From: Palaeococcus ferrophilus DSM 13482 | GTDB taxonomy: Archaea > Methanobacteriota_B > Thermococci > Thermococcales > Thermococcaceae | NCBI RefSeq assembly: GCF_000966265.1 | Contig: NZ_LANF01000009.1 | Span: 151,236-215,235 of the forward strand | Length of the DNA: 64,000 bases | Reading direction: 5' to 3' | Shown here: positions 17,442-25,035 of the stretch, one piece after another | How positions within the stretch are numbered: the stretch's first letter is position 1 | How the letters are laid out: each line of letters opens with the position of its first letter | Translations under genes and position numbers: made by a program | Notes under the pieces: generated by a model | Told to the model about the DNA's origin: nothing | Database searches by the model: none | What the model saw: the letters and a program-made list of their open reading frames with translations, nothing else

Positions 17442-18871
17442 AACGGCTTGCCACCCTCCTAATCTTTCTCCTCGCCGGCGCGATGGTGCCGGCCGGGATG
17501 GTGATAGCTGAACAGCAGCCCGTGACAACCCTCCAAGTTGTAGCCAGTCAGACCTGGACGAAGGAGATTCCAGGAGCAGTTGTGAACTGGACTGGTACAT
17601 TTGACTACTCAAAAGAAGACGGGTGGGAAGCGGCTTTTGCAGTCTACTTCACAGAAACGGGCAACACTCACGGGGTCGCGGCAACTGAGAAAGGCTTCGT
17701 TGACGCAGACGGGAAATACATCTGGTTCCTAAAGAACGTCCAGACTGAGGACAATCCAGAAAATAAGGAACTCGGGCTCCTTGAAAGCTGGCACGAGCTC
17801 GTCGTGAAGTTCATCGACCCCCTAAGCGGGAAAGTCATCATAGACAACGAATTCAACGGCGAAACCTACACCCTCTATGTTGGAGATGAAATAGACATCT
17901 CGGAAGAGCTCGCCGATGCCTGGCAGGAGAAAACCATTCTCGAGCTGAAGGGCATAAATACCGGGCTCTTCGGCTCCAAGGCCGTCCTCGTACTCCACCA
18001 CATCACCGCCATGAGCGGAACCGTGGAAGTCTATCCAAATCCAGGAAATCCGGCCGGGACAGAGCTCGGAGAAGGAGCACCTGCCCCGGCAGAGAACCAA
18101 ACAGAACCCACTCCGAAAATCCCACATCTCAACCCGAGCACGCCAACGGCCGTGATAATAGTCGGTGAGCACGCGGCAGGAGCCGATGTGGCAGCGGGAG
18201 CAAAGGTTGGAATAGCTGTTCAGAAGTGGATTGACATCATCAAAGACAAGACAGCAGGAGAAGCAGCCAGGACATTCCTCGGGCCTCTTGGGCCTGCGAT
18301 AACCAAAGCAACCATGGCTCCAGTCCAGAACCTCAACGCCGATGCCATGCTCGACACCGAAGTTACTGACCCTGAGAACCTTGCCCTTGTTGTGTACTCT
18401 GTTGGAGGGCCAGCAGCCAACCAGTACTCCGCCATGCTCAACAACCGCACGGATCTCCCCGTGAGATTCGTGAAAGAGGACGGCAGATGGTACCTTGTCA
18501 GCAAAACCGGTGAGCGGTGGAGCGGCAGCTATGGTGTTATCATGCTAATTCCAGCATCTAAAGACGCCTACGAACTGAAGATGAACCTCATGAGCGGCAA
18601 GTTTAAAATTATGGATGTGCTTGTTGCAGGTCTCGACAGATGGGGAACCTACGCCGCCTGCGAACTCCTCCAGGGCGAGTTCCTCAAGCCTATCAGCGGC
18701 ATGAAGCCCGATGCAGACCTAATGACAGTGATTACACTACAAACACAGGTTCTTACAATGTTTGCGGACCCATTCAGCATTTTCGAGGTTGGCCCCGACC
18801 CAACAAAAGTGCCAATAACCGCCATCATCGTGGATAAAAATGGAAAAATAGTGAAAGTACTCGTTGGTTAG
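17438..18871 (+). CDS. Secreted protein with S-layer-like C-terminal domain
   Basis: 477 residues with a signal peptide (1-24). The N-terminal ~200 residues are beta-rich, followed by a Pro/Thr linker (APAPAENQTEPTPKIPHLNP). The C-terminal half has features of the archaeal S-layer family: VVYSVGGPAANQYSAMLNN, then GERWSGSYGVIMLIP and VLVAGLDRWGTYAACELL. An element-borne S-layer-like protein could insert into the host envelope or coat a particle or vesicle. Last gene of the long rightward operon; a hairpin and T-tract follow. Confidence 0.75.
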   Translation: MKRLATLLIFLLAGAMVPAGMVIAEQQPVTTLQVVASQTWTKEIPGAVVNWTGTFDYSKEDGWEAAFAVYFTETGNTHGVAATEKGFVDADGKYIWFLKNVQTEDNPENKELGLLESWHELVVKFIDPLSGKVIIDNEFNGETYTLYVGDEIDISEELADAWQEKTILELKGINTGLFGSKAVLVLHHITAMSGTVEVYPNPGNPAGTELGEGAPAPAENQTEPTPKIPHLNPSTPTAVIIVGEHAAGADVAAGAKVGIAVQKWIDIIKDKTAGEAARTFLGPLGPAITKATMAPVQNLNADAMLDTEVTDPENLALVVYSVGGPAANQYSAMLNNRTDLPVRFVKEDGRWYLVSKTGERWSGSYGVIMLIPASKDAYELKMNLMSGKFKIMDVLVAGLDRWGTYAACELLQGEFLKPISGMKPDADLMTVITLQTQVLTMFADPFSIFEVGPDPTKVPITAIIVDKNGKIVKVLVG

Positions 18872-18906
18872 TTCTTTACTCTTTTTTAGTTGAGTGCAAT
18901 CTCAAC
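18872..18906 (+). terminator. T-tract terminator and small hairpin after the surface operon
   Basis: CTTTACTCTTTTTT (about 18874-18887) is a typical archaeal T-rich stop signal. It is followed by a perfect 6-bp inverted repeat GTTGAG/CTCAAC (18889-18906). Confidence 0.5.
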
Positions 18907-18959
18907 CCATGCAAAAAGTATTTCAAGTTACCCCTCCCAAAGATTGAGAGGTGAGAGCT

Positions 18960-19148
18960 ATGAGTGATGGGGATGATGCATTCATCCAAATCTTTTTGGT
19001 AGTATTCTTCGCAATCCTTCTAATGTTCATAGGGCGCACAGTAGGTGGGCCACTTGGAGAAATTTTTAGTAATGTTGGCTTTTTAATAGCCTCCACGGTG
19101 CTCTTGGGGATAGCCATTGTCATCTTAATTCTGGTGTTACGTGAGTGA
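18960..19148 (+). CDS. Two-helix membrane peptide, 62 aa
   Basis: ATG at 18960 follows GAGAGGTGAG. After an acidic N-terminus (MSDGDDA) come two transmembrane segments (FIQIFLVVFFAILLMFIG and FLIASTVLLGIAIVILILVL). Stand-alone gene between the surface operon and the decayed region. No promoter is clear and the function is unknown. Confidence 0.6.
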   Translation: MSDGDDAFIQIFLVVFFAILLMFIGRTVGGPLGEIFSNVGFLIASTVLLGIAIVILILVLRE

Positions 19149-19173
19149 CCACACTATCTTTACAGACAGGGTC

Positions 19174-19320
19174 TCATGAAGAGTTAGACCACCCCTGATG
19201 TAATCTACCCCACAGAGCGGTTTACACAACCCCTGTCGGCTACTCCCATAACGGAGAATCACCAGCTACCTTCATCAAAATACTCAAAGCACCGTTCACA
19301 TCAGCGTTTATCTTGTACAT
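19174..19320 (-). pseudogene. Remnant of IS605-family TnpB, C-terminal end
   Basis: On the minus strand the frame MYKINADVNGALSILMKVAG followed by DSPLWE matches the conserved end of IS200/IS605 TnpB (RuvC nuclease) proteins, in which INADVNGA includes the last catalytic Asp. It is interrupted by stops a few codons later and lacks everything upstream. It is a decayed transposon end within the element. Confidence 0.7.
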
Positions 19321-19563
19321 TGGAACTTCCTCAAATAGACTACTTCAATATCTTTCGGCACAATGGATGCATTGGCACGAGACGGCACCACAAGGATTTT
19401 TCTTACAATCTTAACATTGGCTCCCGCAAGGTTCCTCGCATACCCATTGATCTGACTAATGCGCTCTTCAGTGACTTTACAAACAGCCTTAACCTCAACT
19501 ATAACTCGCTCTATGCCCCCTCTAACGGGTGACGAAGGAGCAGGATTAGCTACTGTAAGGTCT
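19308..19563 (-). pseudogene. Decayed coding fragment of unknown family
   Basis: A stop-free minus-strand frame reads ...PVRGGIERVIVEVKAVCKVT, then EERISQINGYARNLAGANVK and IVRKILVVPSRANA..., with coding-like composition but no start codon. It runs into the TnpB remnant in another frame. The VIVEVKA segment is reminiscent of a nuclease E-x-K strand, but too little remains to name it. The surrounding 19149-19663 contains only debris. Confidence 0.4.
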
Positions 19564-19663
19564 TACTCTTCTGTGCACATTTTATAAATTCTAGAAAACC
19601 TTAAATATTTAATTTAAAAACTTAGAACTGAGAGAGAAAACAATTGATTTAAGGGGGGAGACA

Positions 19664-20187
19664 TATGAGAAAACGAGAGCTCATCTTATACTACTTAATT
19701 AAAAGGTTCTACGAAATATATAAGCACCCCCTCGAAGGTCGTAAAAAAACTTCAAAAGTTAATATTCTTAGTCGAGCATTTTGACTTGGATACGAGCAGA
19801 ATAGTTCCTTCTTCTGGAATCACAGGATATAAGTTTAAAATTTGGTATTATGGCCCATATTCAAGTGATCTCAAAGAGGATACCGATAATTTAGTAAAAG
19901 AGGGCGTACTAAACGAGGACGTTAAATATCTCGATGACTTTTTGTACACAGATGAATCCCCCAAGAGACTGTATCTCTATTCCCCGAAAACTAAGATCAG
20001 AATTGAAAATAAGCTTGATAGGCAAACTATCCAAAAGATCGACAAAATACTAGAAAAATTTGGTACCCAATCTCCATATGAGCTGGAGAAAACAGTGTCA
20101 AGCCTGCTGAATCTAGATCCTCTGAAAAAGCTGGAAGTGTGGGGGAAGTCATTAGATGAGTACATCTCGTCCTCAAATACTAATTAA
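19664..20187 (+). pseudogene. Panacea/YwgA-like protein gene with a 1-base homopolymer shift
   Basis: ATG 19664 follows GGGGGGAGA. The first frame gives MRKRELILYYLIKRFYEIYK, HPLEGRKK. A run of seven A (19743-19749) breaks it; six would join it directly to LQKLIFLVEHFDLDTSRIVP, SSGITGYKFKIWYYGPYSSD and onward, giving 174 residues. The KLQKLIFLVEHF and YKFKIWYYGPYSSDLKEDTD pattern is typical of the Panacea (DUF4065)/YwgA-like domain found in antitoxins and SocA-type proteins. It overlaps the next gene by 32 bp and contains that gene's ribosome site (GGGGGAAG), so the pair is coupled. AT-richer than the flanks. Confidence 0.6.
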
Positions 20188-20926
20188 ACAGAATAAACCA
20201 TTACCCATTAATACCCCCTCTGGTGTTGCTAATGCGACGATAATCCCCAAGTCTAGAAAAAAGAGATTATTAGAAACTATATGGGATCGGCTGGAGAGGG
20301 TTCCAGCAGACACACTTGAGAAACTGTTCTATATCTCCTGCAATCCTTCATCATTAGATTCAAGACAAAAAAAGAAAATAAAAGATTATTCAAAGTCTGC
20401 ACACAAAAAATTGGGTCTAGGACATAGTTGGGGCCCCAAAGAATTAGAAAAACTTGGAGATGCCTCATCTTTGTTTTCACTGATCTTGGCGAACAGTTTA
20501 TCTAATGATTTGGCTGGACTTTCAATTATATCAGAACCTGAAATCGATATTGGGGGCCAAATAGAATTTGACTATGCTATTGGAGTACATAATGGCCCCC
20601 ATTTTAACTTGTTCCTACTTGCGGAATTAAAACGGTTCTCATCAGATAACAATCTGTATGAAGATGTTAAGAAGGCGTTTAATAAATTTACAGAACTCCA
20701 CAACGCAGGAGTGTATAGCTCTTTTCTTCTTCATCTGCATCTTAGTGAAGAACTCGAAAAAAAAGCTAAGACAATAAGGATAATAAAAGCTGCTGAAAAT
20801 TTGTGGGAAAGATTATCAAACAAAAACAATTCGAAGTTGTATATTGTAATAACTAAATCCCCATATAATACCTTTGTTAAAGATTTACGAGAGTTAACAA
20901 CCATCATAGATAAATCTAAATTCTAA
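20156..20926 (+). CDS. Predicted PD-(D/E)XK-like nuclease, partner of the Panacea-like gene
   Basis: 256 residues, soluble. The N-terminal half is basic and helical. Residues ~140-165 carry IEFDYAIGVHNGPHFNLFLL followed by AELKRFS, i.e. an Asp on one strand and an E-x-K on the next, the core layout of PD-(D/E)XK nucleases. Start at ATG 20156 with GGGGGAAG nine bases upstream inside the preceding gene. The adjacent Panacea-like gene suggests a toxin-antitoxin or defence pair with this as the toxic or effector nuclease. That role is inference; the catalytic residues are seen by eye only. Confidence 0.55.
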   Translation: MSTSRPQILIKQNKPLPINTPSGVANATIIPKSRKKRLLETIWDRLERVPADTLEKLFYISCNPSSLDSRQKKKIKDYSKSAHKKLGLGHSWGPKELEKLGDASSLFSLILANSLSNDLAGLSIISEPEIDIGGQIEFDYAIGVHNGPHFNLFLLAELKRFSSDNNLYEDVKKAFNKFTELHNAGVYSSFLLHLHLSEELEKKAKTIRIIKAAENLWERLSNKNNSKLYIVITKSPYNTFVKDLRELTTIIDKSKF

Positions 20927-20985
20927 AGATTTCAGAAGGAGTTGGCCAAAACAGTTGCTTAACGGTAAACCTTATTTACTTAATA

Positions 20986-21047
20986 TTTACTTATAAGCCG
21001 CAAACACCAAACTAAGTATAGTGGTGGGGAGCACAGGAGGCGCAAGC
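20986..21047 (+). promoter_or_regulatory. Decayed duplicate of the AbrB-gene promoter, operator and leader
   Basis: TATA box TTACTTATAAG (20987-20997) is followed by the dyad ACACCA-N12-TGGTG (21004-21026), GAGCAC, and AGGAGGCGCAAGC (21035-21047). The same elements in the same order precede the AbrB gene (24277-24341). Here the ATG has become CTG followed by A, so no gene starts. It may still be a regulated promoter for the downstream cluster. Confidence 0.6.
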
Positions 21048-21149
21048 TGAATACTACCAAACAATGTGTTCCACCTCTTCTTTTTGACCAAACTTTTACG
21101 CTTAAAATGTTCTTATTCGCTTATAACTTCCAACTAAGAGATTTTCTCG

Positions 21150-21166
21150 AATTCGGTTATAAACCC
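21150..21166 (+). promoter_or_regulatory. Putative promoter of the second secreted-protein cluster
   Basis: GGTTATAAACCC forms a TATA box at about 21156-21166. Transcription would start near 21188. The leader then contains a 38-codon ORF (ATG 21204 to TGA 21320) and a T8 tract (21283-21291) before the main gene. Confidence 0.5.
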
Positions 21167-21203
21167 GATTCATCAAAATCAATTTGTGTTATGTGGGGGT
21201 AGT

Positions 21204-21320
21204 ATGGTGTCCACAGAGAGGAGCATGACATGGAAAAGAGGCCTTCAGAATGCCCCTTCTAAAGACTCACCCTCCTATCCCTTGCTTTTTTTTACAAAAG
21301 AAAAACCCCGGGGGAATTGA
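21204..21320 (+). CDS. Possible 38-aa leader ORF
   Basis: ATG after GGGGGT, product MVSTERSMTWKRGLQNAPSK then DSPSYPLLFFTKEKPRGN. It ends two bases before the ATG of the large secreted protein and encloses a T-rich tract. Coding status is uncertain; it could be fortuitous. Confidence 0.25.
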   Translation: MVSTERSMTWKRGLQNAPSKDSPSYPLLFFTKEKPRGN

Positions 21321-21322
21321 GA

Positions 21323-22666
21323 ATGAAAAAACGGGAGGTACGCCTAAAAAAGATGGTAAGCCTGTCTTTGTTTTTTGTGATGGTGGTAATGTTAGCGACA
21401 ACTAACAACGTCCAAAGCGCGACGGTAACAATGCGGGGTACACCTGAAAGTGAAGGACTTGTTCTAGTGTCCAACTCGACCACAGAGGTAACGTTTTCCG
21501 TGATTAGCAGCTCGGGAGATCCCTTCACCTTGGCTACATTCCCAACTGCCGACATGATAACTGTTACAGCTGAGCTCGTGGATGATTACGGAAACGCTCT
21601 CGACATTGATAACGACGGTATCGCCGACATATGGAACTGCATAGAAGATCCAGACGTACCAGGTCTTTGGAAGGCCAACATAACTATTGGAGTGGATTCT
21701 GAACCCGGCATATACCTCCTGAAAATCAAAGCCCTCGCAAAGAACAGTACCACTGACGAAATCATTGACCAAGGGAACCTAACAGTGGAGACCCTGATAC
21801 TTGGGGGTCAATACGCCATCCAGTTCTTCAATGTAAAAGAGGATGACCGCTTTGAGTTAGGTTCCCTCGATATCAGAATAGGGGCCTTAAGTGATCTCGG
21901 AAGTATCGTTAGCATTGGAGACATAACCGACACACTAACACTGAGAGATAACAACGCTGATGGGGTTTGGGGTCAGCGGATTGACGTAAACAACGATGGA
22001 AGCATTGACGGGTGGTTGACCTTCATCCAGAACGGAGACAATTATGATATGATACTCTTCACAAACAACCAGAGCCTGATCGACTCCCTAATGCCAGAAG
22101 AGTCCTTCAAAATCCGCGGGGATGAAATTACTTTCAGAAACAGACTTCTCCGCGAGACTCGGGATTATCGTCACTTCAACTACTACACTCAAATCCTGTG
22201 GGATAACAGCTTTTGGGCCAATGCCGGCCTAAAGGCGACGGACTACTATATCGTCCCGTACAAGGGGAGAGAAAACTGGAAGATTACGCAATTCTCTAAC
22301 GGCAGGATCCTTTCAGCAGTTATGAGAGTGAAGATTGTCAAGAGAACCACGATTCTAGGACTCTTCACAAGAGAAGAGGTCCCACTTGACGGCAACATTT
22401 GGACGACTAACACAAAGAGAGTTGATGAACTATCTCTACAACCAAGAGCTATCCTCTGGAGCTGGTACCCATCAGCAGGATACGGCGTCATCTGGAAGGC
22501 CGCGGTTGATATAACCGCCACAAAGGGGTACAGCATAAAACAGAAACAGGACTACAACGTCGAGTTCAGAGGAGATAACCCGCTCGACGGTCTAAACTGG
22601 CTGAGCCGCCAACTGAGTAAGGACCATGTAGATTGGTGGAAACTTCTCGGAGGTGATGAGGAATGA
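21323..22666 (+). CDS. Large secreted element protein (t26-6p-like), copy 2
   Basis: 447 residues, paralogue of the 7592-8926 product. Shared features are a signal sequence (MVSLSLFFVMVVMLATTNNV), SSGDPFTLATFPTADMITVT, DDYGNALDIDNDGIADIW, LKIKALAKNSTT, IVKRTT and the C-terminal DWWKLLGGDEE. Asp-rich loops (DNNADGVWGQ, DVNNDGSIDGW) again look calcium-binding. ATG 21323 has GGGGG eight bases upstream; TTG 21317 is too close to it. Its stop overlaps the next membrane protein. A second copy away from the main operon suggests either variation of the exposed protein or acquisition from a related element. Confidence 0.75.
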   Translation: MKKREVRLKKMVSLSLFFVMVVMLATTNNVQSATVTMRGTPESEGLVLVSNSTTEVTFSVISSSGDPFTLATFPTADMITVTAELVDDYGNALDIDNDGIADIWNCIEDPDVPGLWKANITIGVDSEPGIYLLKIKALAKNSTTDEIIDQGNLTVETLILGGQYAIQFFNVKEDDRFELGSLDIRIGALSDLGSIVSIGDITDTLTLRDNNADGVWGQRIDVNNDGSIDGWLTFIQNGDNYDMILFTNNQSLIDSLMPEESFKIRGDEITFRNRLLRETRDYRHFNYYTQILWDNSFWANAGLKATDYYIVPYKGRENWKITQFSNGRILSAVMRVKIVKRTTILGLFTREEVPLDGNIWTTNTKRVDELSLQPRAILWSWYPSAGYGVIWKAAVDITATKGYSIKQKQDYNVEFRGDNPLDGLNWLSRQLSKDHVDWWKLLGGDEE

Positions 22667-23097
22667 TAGACCCCACTCCAGTCGTTACCTACCTCCACCA
22701 GGTTTCTTCGAAAATCTTCCCTTACCTTCCAGGGGAAGTTACAGCGCAGTCCGGAATATTAACCATCATCTGGTGGATCTCCTTAGCAGTAGCCCTATTC
22801 TACGTCTGGAGGGAAAGCTACATCTTAGAATTCATAGTGTACTGGCTACACCTGCTCTTTTGGGGCATGGTTGCAATAGTAACAATCCTACCTTTTGCCA
22901 TCTTCGCCATAGTATTCCCACCACTGCTCCTACCCCTCATCGGAGTGGCCATATTCATCATTTCCAAGTACAGAGCACAACTAACAGGAAACTGGCCAAT
23001 AGCGCTAATATGGACAATAGCAGTAGCAATCGGATCCATAATAGGGCCGATAGTTGATGCTTGGTTCTACGTGCACTATGCTCCAGGTGAGTACTAA
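22663..23097 (+). CDS. Membrane protein, 144 aa, four helices
   Basis: ATG overlaps the stop of the previous gene. Hydrophobic segments: GILTIIWWISLAVALFYVW, FIVYWLHLLFWGMVAIVTIL, FAIFAIVFPPLLLPLIGVAI and IALIWTIAVAIGSIIGPIVD. It accompanies the second copy of the secreted protein as membrane proteins accompany the first. No family recognised. Confidence 0.72.
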   Translation: MIDPTPVVTYLHQVSSKIFPYLPGEVTAQSGILTIIWWISLAVALFYVWRESYILEFIVYWLHLLFWGMVAIVTILPFAIFAIVFPPLLLPLIGVAIFIISKYRAQLTGNWPIALIWTIAVAIGSIIGPIVDAWFYVHYAPGEY

Positions 23098-23228
23098 TGA
23101 ACACTAGAAGGACTCTACGACGTTGGGCTCTAACGGTTCTCCTTTACATCTTCTACACCCTGCTATGGATCGTCACCAACGTACAAAAGATCCTGGAAAA
23201 GAAAGAGACTCATTTTTCAAGAAATTAA
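23097..23228 (+). CDS. Single-pass membrane peptide, 43 aa
   Basis: The ATG overlaps the preceding stop (TAATG). A basic N-terminus (MNTRRTLRRW) is followed by one transmembrane helix (ALTVLLYIFYTLLWIVTN) and VQKILEKKETHFSRN. It resembles the 48-residue peptide at 10512 in the VQK(F/I)LE segment. Ends four bases from the convergent lipoprotein gene. Confidence 0.55.
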   Translation: MNTRRTLRRWALTVLLYIFYTLLWIVTNVQKILEKKETHFSRN

Positions 23229-23231
23229 AAA

Positions 23232-24179
23232 TTAAGAACCAAGAACATTCGTCTTAATCTCGCTTTCCATTGAATTAAACGGAATCCTAACCACCTCCAA
23301 ATCCCCAATCCTGAAAACGAAATAATACTGGACCACAACTTTCGTCTTTTCCCCATTCTTCAAGTGGCTGACCCACCAATTATCCAGCTTTCCATTTTCG
23401 ATAATAGTGTTCATGTCAAAAGTAGCAGTGCTCTGTGGCGGAATCAAAGCGGACTTCTCCTCCTCGCCCTCACCAACCTTGATATCATTCATATATACCT
23501 CATAAGCAATTCCCGAAACAGCCACAGGAAGAAGCTTATTCGTATTATACAGCACCACCGTGTGAGATATCTGAGTATACCCCTCCTCAACACTGTCCAA
23601 CCTGGACGTAACATTAGCATAAAGCCGTATAGAAGCTAACTTCAAATCAATATCAATTGGCACATTCTTGAACTGAAGTCCGCTGAGAATATCAGTTTTC
23701 ACAGTGCTTCTCTGCTCAAACGGCCACTCAAAATCAGTAACCTTCAAGTCAAAAGTTATGGATCCCTTCAAGAGAACATCAGTCTTCTCCCCATTCCTGA
23801 GATGGGAAACCCACCACTTGGGAATCTTCGTGTTGTCAATCTTTGTTAACAGAACTATGGTAGTGTTTGCCTTCGGTTGAAGGCTCGCAGGCCCCACATT
23901 CTTGCCCGCACCCATATCAACACCATTCATGTAGAGATGCACTGAGATGTTCTTTATGGGTATTGGAATAGAATTTGGATTGGAAACTACAATCTCAGTA
24001 ATGACCTCCGAAGTGGTTGGGGTTATCTCGCCCCACCTATGGGAGACACTGAGAATCTGAGGCTTAAGAGTCTCGACCTTCTCCCCGATTTTCTCCTTAA
24101 CGTTCCCTGATCCAATGCAGCCACTCGCCAAGCTAACTACCAAAAGCATTAAAACCCCGACAGCAAGCAGCTTTCTCAT
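23232..24179 (-). CDS. Lipoprotein with two LEA14/WHy-type domains
   Basis: About 315 residues. The signal peptide ends in a lipobox (VVSLASGCIG), so the Cys is probably lipid-modified and the protein held on the outer face of the membrane. Two repeats of a beta-sandwich follow (about 45-160 and 180-310), each with an IVVSNPNSIPIPI/TVVLYNTNKLLPVAV strand and the near-identical motif WWVSHL(R/K)NGEKT, as in LEA2/WHy domains. ATG 24179 follows GGGGGGAGAAGTC. It is the only leftward gene in the element apart from the debris, with its own TATA (GATTAATATT) upstream near 24230. Confidence 0.8.
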   Translation of the reverse strand: MRKLLAVGVLMLLVVSLASGCIGSGNVKEKIGEKVETLKPQILSVSHRWGEITPTTSEVITEIVVSNPNSIPIPIKNISVHLYMNGVDMGAGKNVGPASLQPKANTTIVLLTKIDNTKIPKWWVSHLRNGEKTDVLLKGSITFDLKVTDFEWPFEQRSTVKTDILSGLQFKNVPIDIDLKLASIRLYANVTSRLDSVEEGYTQISHTVVLYNTNKLLPVAVSGIAYEVYMNDIKVGEGEEEKSALIPPQSTATFDMNTIIENGKLDNWWVSHLKNGEKTKVVVQYYFVFRIGDLEVVRIPFNSMESEIKTNVLGS

Positions 24180-24273
24180 GACTTCTCCCCCCATTAACTA
24201 ATTTTCAATAAACCCCCTTTACCCTGAGGAATATTAATCTTTCGCTACAATATCAAAGTTCAGAGCACGAAAA

Positions 24274-24341
24274 TCATTTTATACTCATAACACCAAACAT
24301 AGTCGGGTGGTGTGAGCACTTAAAGATCAGGAGGCGCAAGC
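24274..24341 (+). promoter_or_regulatory. Promoter, dyad operator and RBS of the AbrB-type regulator
   Basis: BRE/TATA CGAAAATCATTTTATAC is followed by the perfect dyad ACACCA-N12-TGGTGT (24290-24313) around the expected transcription start, and then AGGAGGCGCAAGC directly before the ATG. The same module occurs at 20986-21047, so the dyad is a good candidate for an autoregulatory site. Confidence 0.65.
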
Positions 24342-24761
24342 ATGACAGAAGAGCCAGGGACCATCGAGCCACTAGCGAAATTCCACGCAAAAGTTTACGT
24401 TAAAGGACGGATTAGAATAATCAGTAACGAACGGGACTTTCTCGGGTTATCGGACGGAGATATTGTTAAATTGATCATCCGGACCCTCGATGAGAATAAA
24501 CATCCGGTGCACCGGGCATATTTCGAGGGCATGTTAGTTTCTGGAGGCAATGTCACAATTCCCAAAGAACTCATAAATAAGCTCGGGATTAAAAAAGGGG
24601 ATGTTGTGGAAGTCCTCATGATAGGTTATCAGAAACTGCATGAGATTATCCCCGAAGAACACTACATCTTGCTTAAACAGTACAGTTCTGGAAAGTTCAA
24701 ACTCATCTCCGCTGCTGAAGAAAAACAATTGCTTGAGACTCTTACTTCTACTCTTTATTGA
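24342..24761 (+). CDS. Double AbrB/SpoVT-type DNA-binding regulator
   Basis: 139 residues with two swapped-hairpin AbrB-like units in one chain: FHAKVYVKGRIRIISNERDF with LGLSDGDIVKLII, and SGGNVTIPKELINKLGIKKG with DVVEVLM. AbrB proteins bind DNA as dimers, so a tandem chain could form the DNA-binding unit by itself. A helical C-terminus follows. It is probably a repressor of its own promoter and of the copy at 20986. CRISPR spacer 63557-63592 matches codons for LAKFHA of this gene with synonymous changes. Confidence 0.8.
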   Translation: MTEEPGTIEPLAKFHAKVYVKGRIRIISNERDFLGLSDGDIVKLIIRTLDENKHPVHRAYFEGMLVSGGNVTIPKELINKLGIKKGDVVEVLMIGYQKLHEIIPEEHYILLKQYSSGKFKLISAAEEKQLLETLTSTLY

Positions 24762-25035
24762 ACAGCGAATTATATATATCTATAATTAATTCTTTAGAAA
24801 GAAGAAAGAAGAGAAGAGAAAAGTAATGTTTAGACCTCTCAGAAAGCCGGAATTTTGAAAAGTCAAATGTGATATCATTAATTCATAGTGATTAAAACTT
24901 TAGTTAGTAAAGTTGATGAATTAATTATCGCTATAAATAAATAATTCACCGCATTCCAAAACTGCTTTCGGATAACATATTCGATGTATTGTTCTGTTCA
25001 AGAACTTTGTTCAACTGGATTCATTAGTCCACGAA
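24762..25035. other. AT-rich gene-free stretch
   Basis: Much more AT-rich than its surroundings, with TATATATATCTATAATTA and repeated ATTAATT/AATTAAT motifs, and short half-sites GTTCAAGAAC and TTTGTTCAAC near 24991-25015 that resemble the operator downstream. No ORF is convincing. An origin of replication or partition site would fit this position, but no initiator-binding repeats could be shown. Confidence 0.35.

Noticed and set aside
24762..25035. Origin of replication of the element
   Set aside because: AT-rich and gene-free, but without clear iterons or an adjacent recognised initiator gene, so it is recorded only as an AT-rich stretch.
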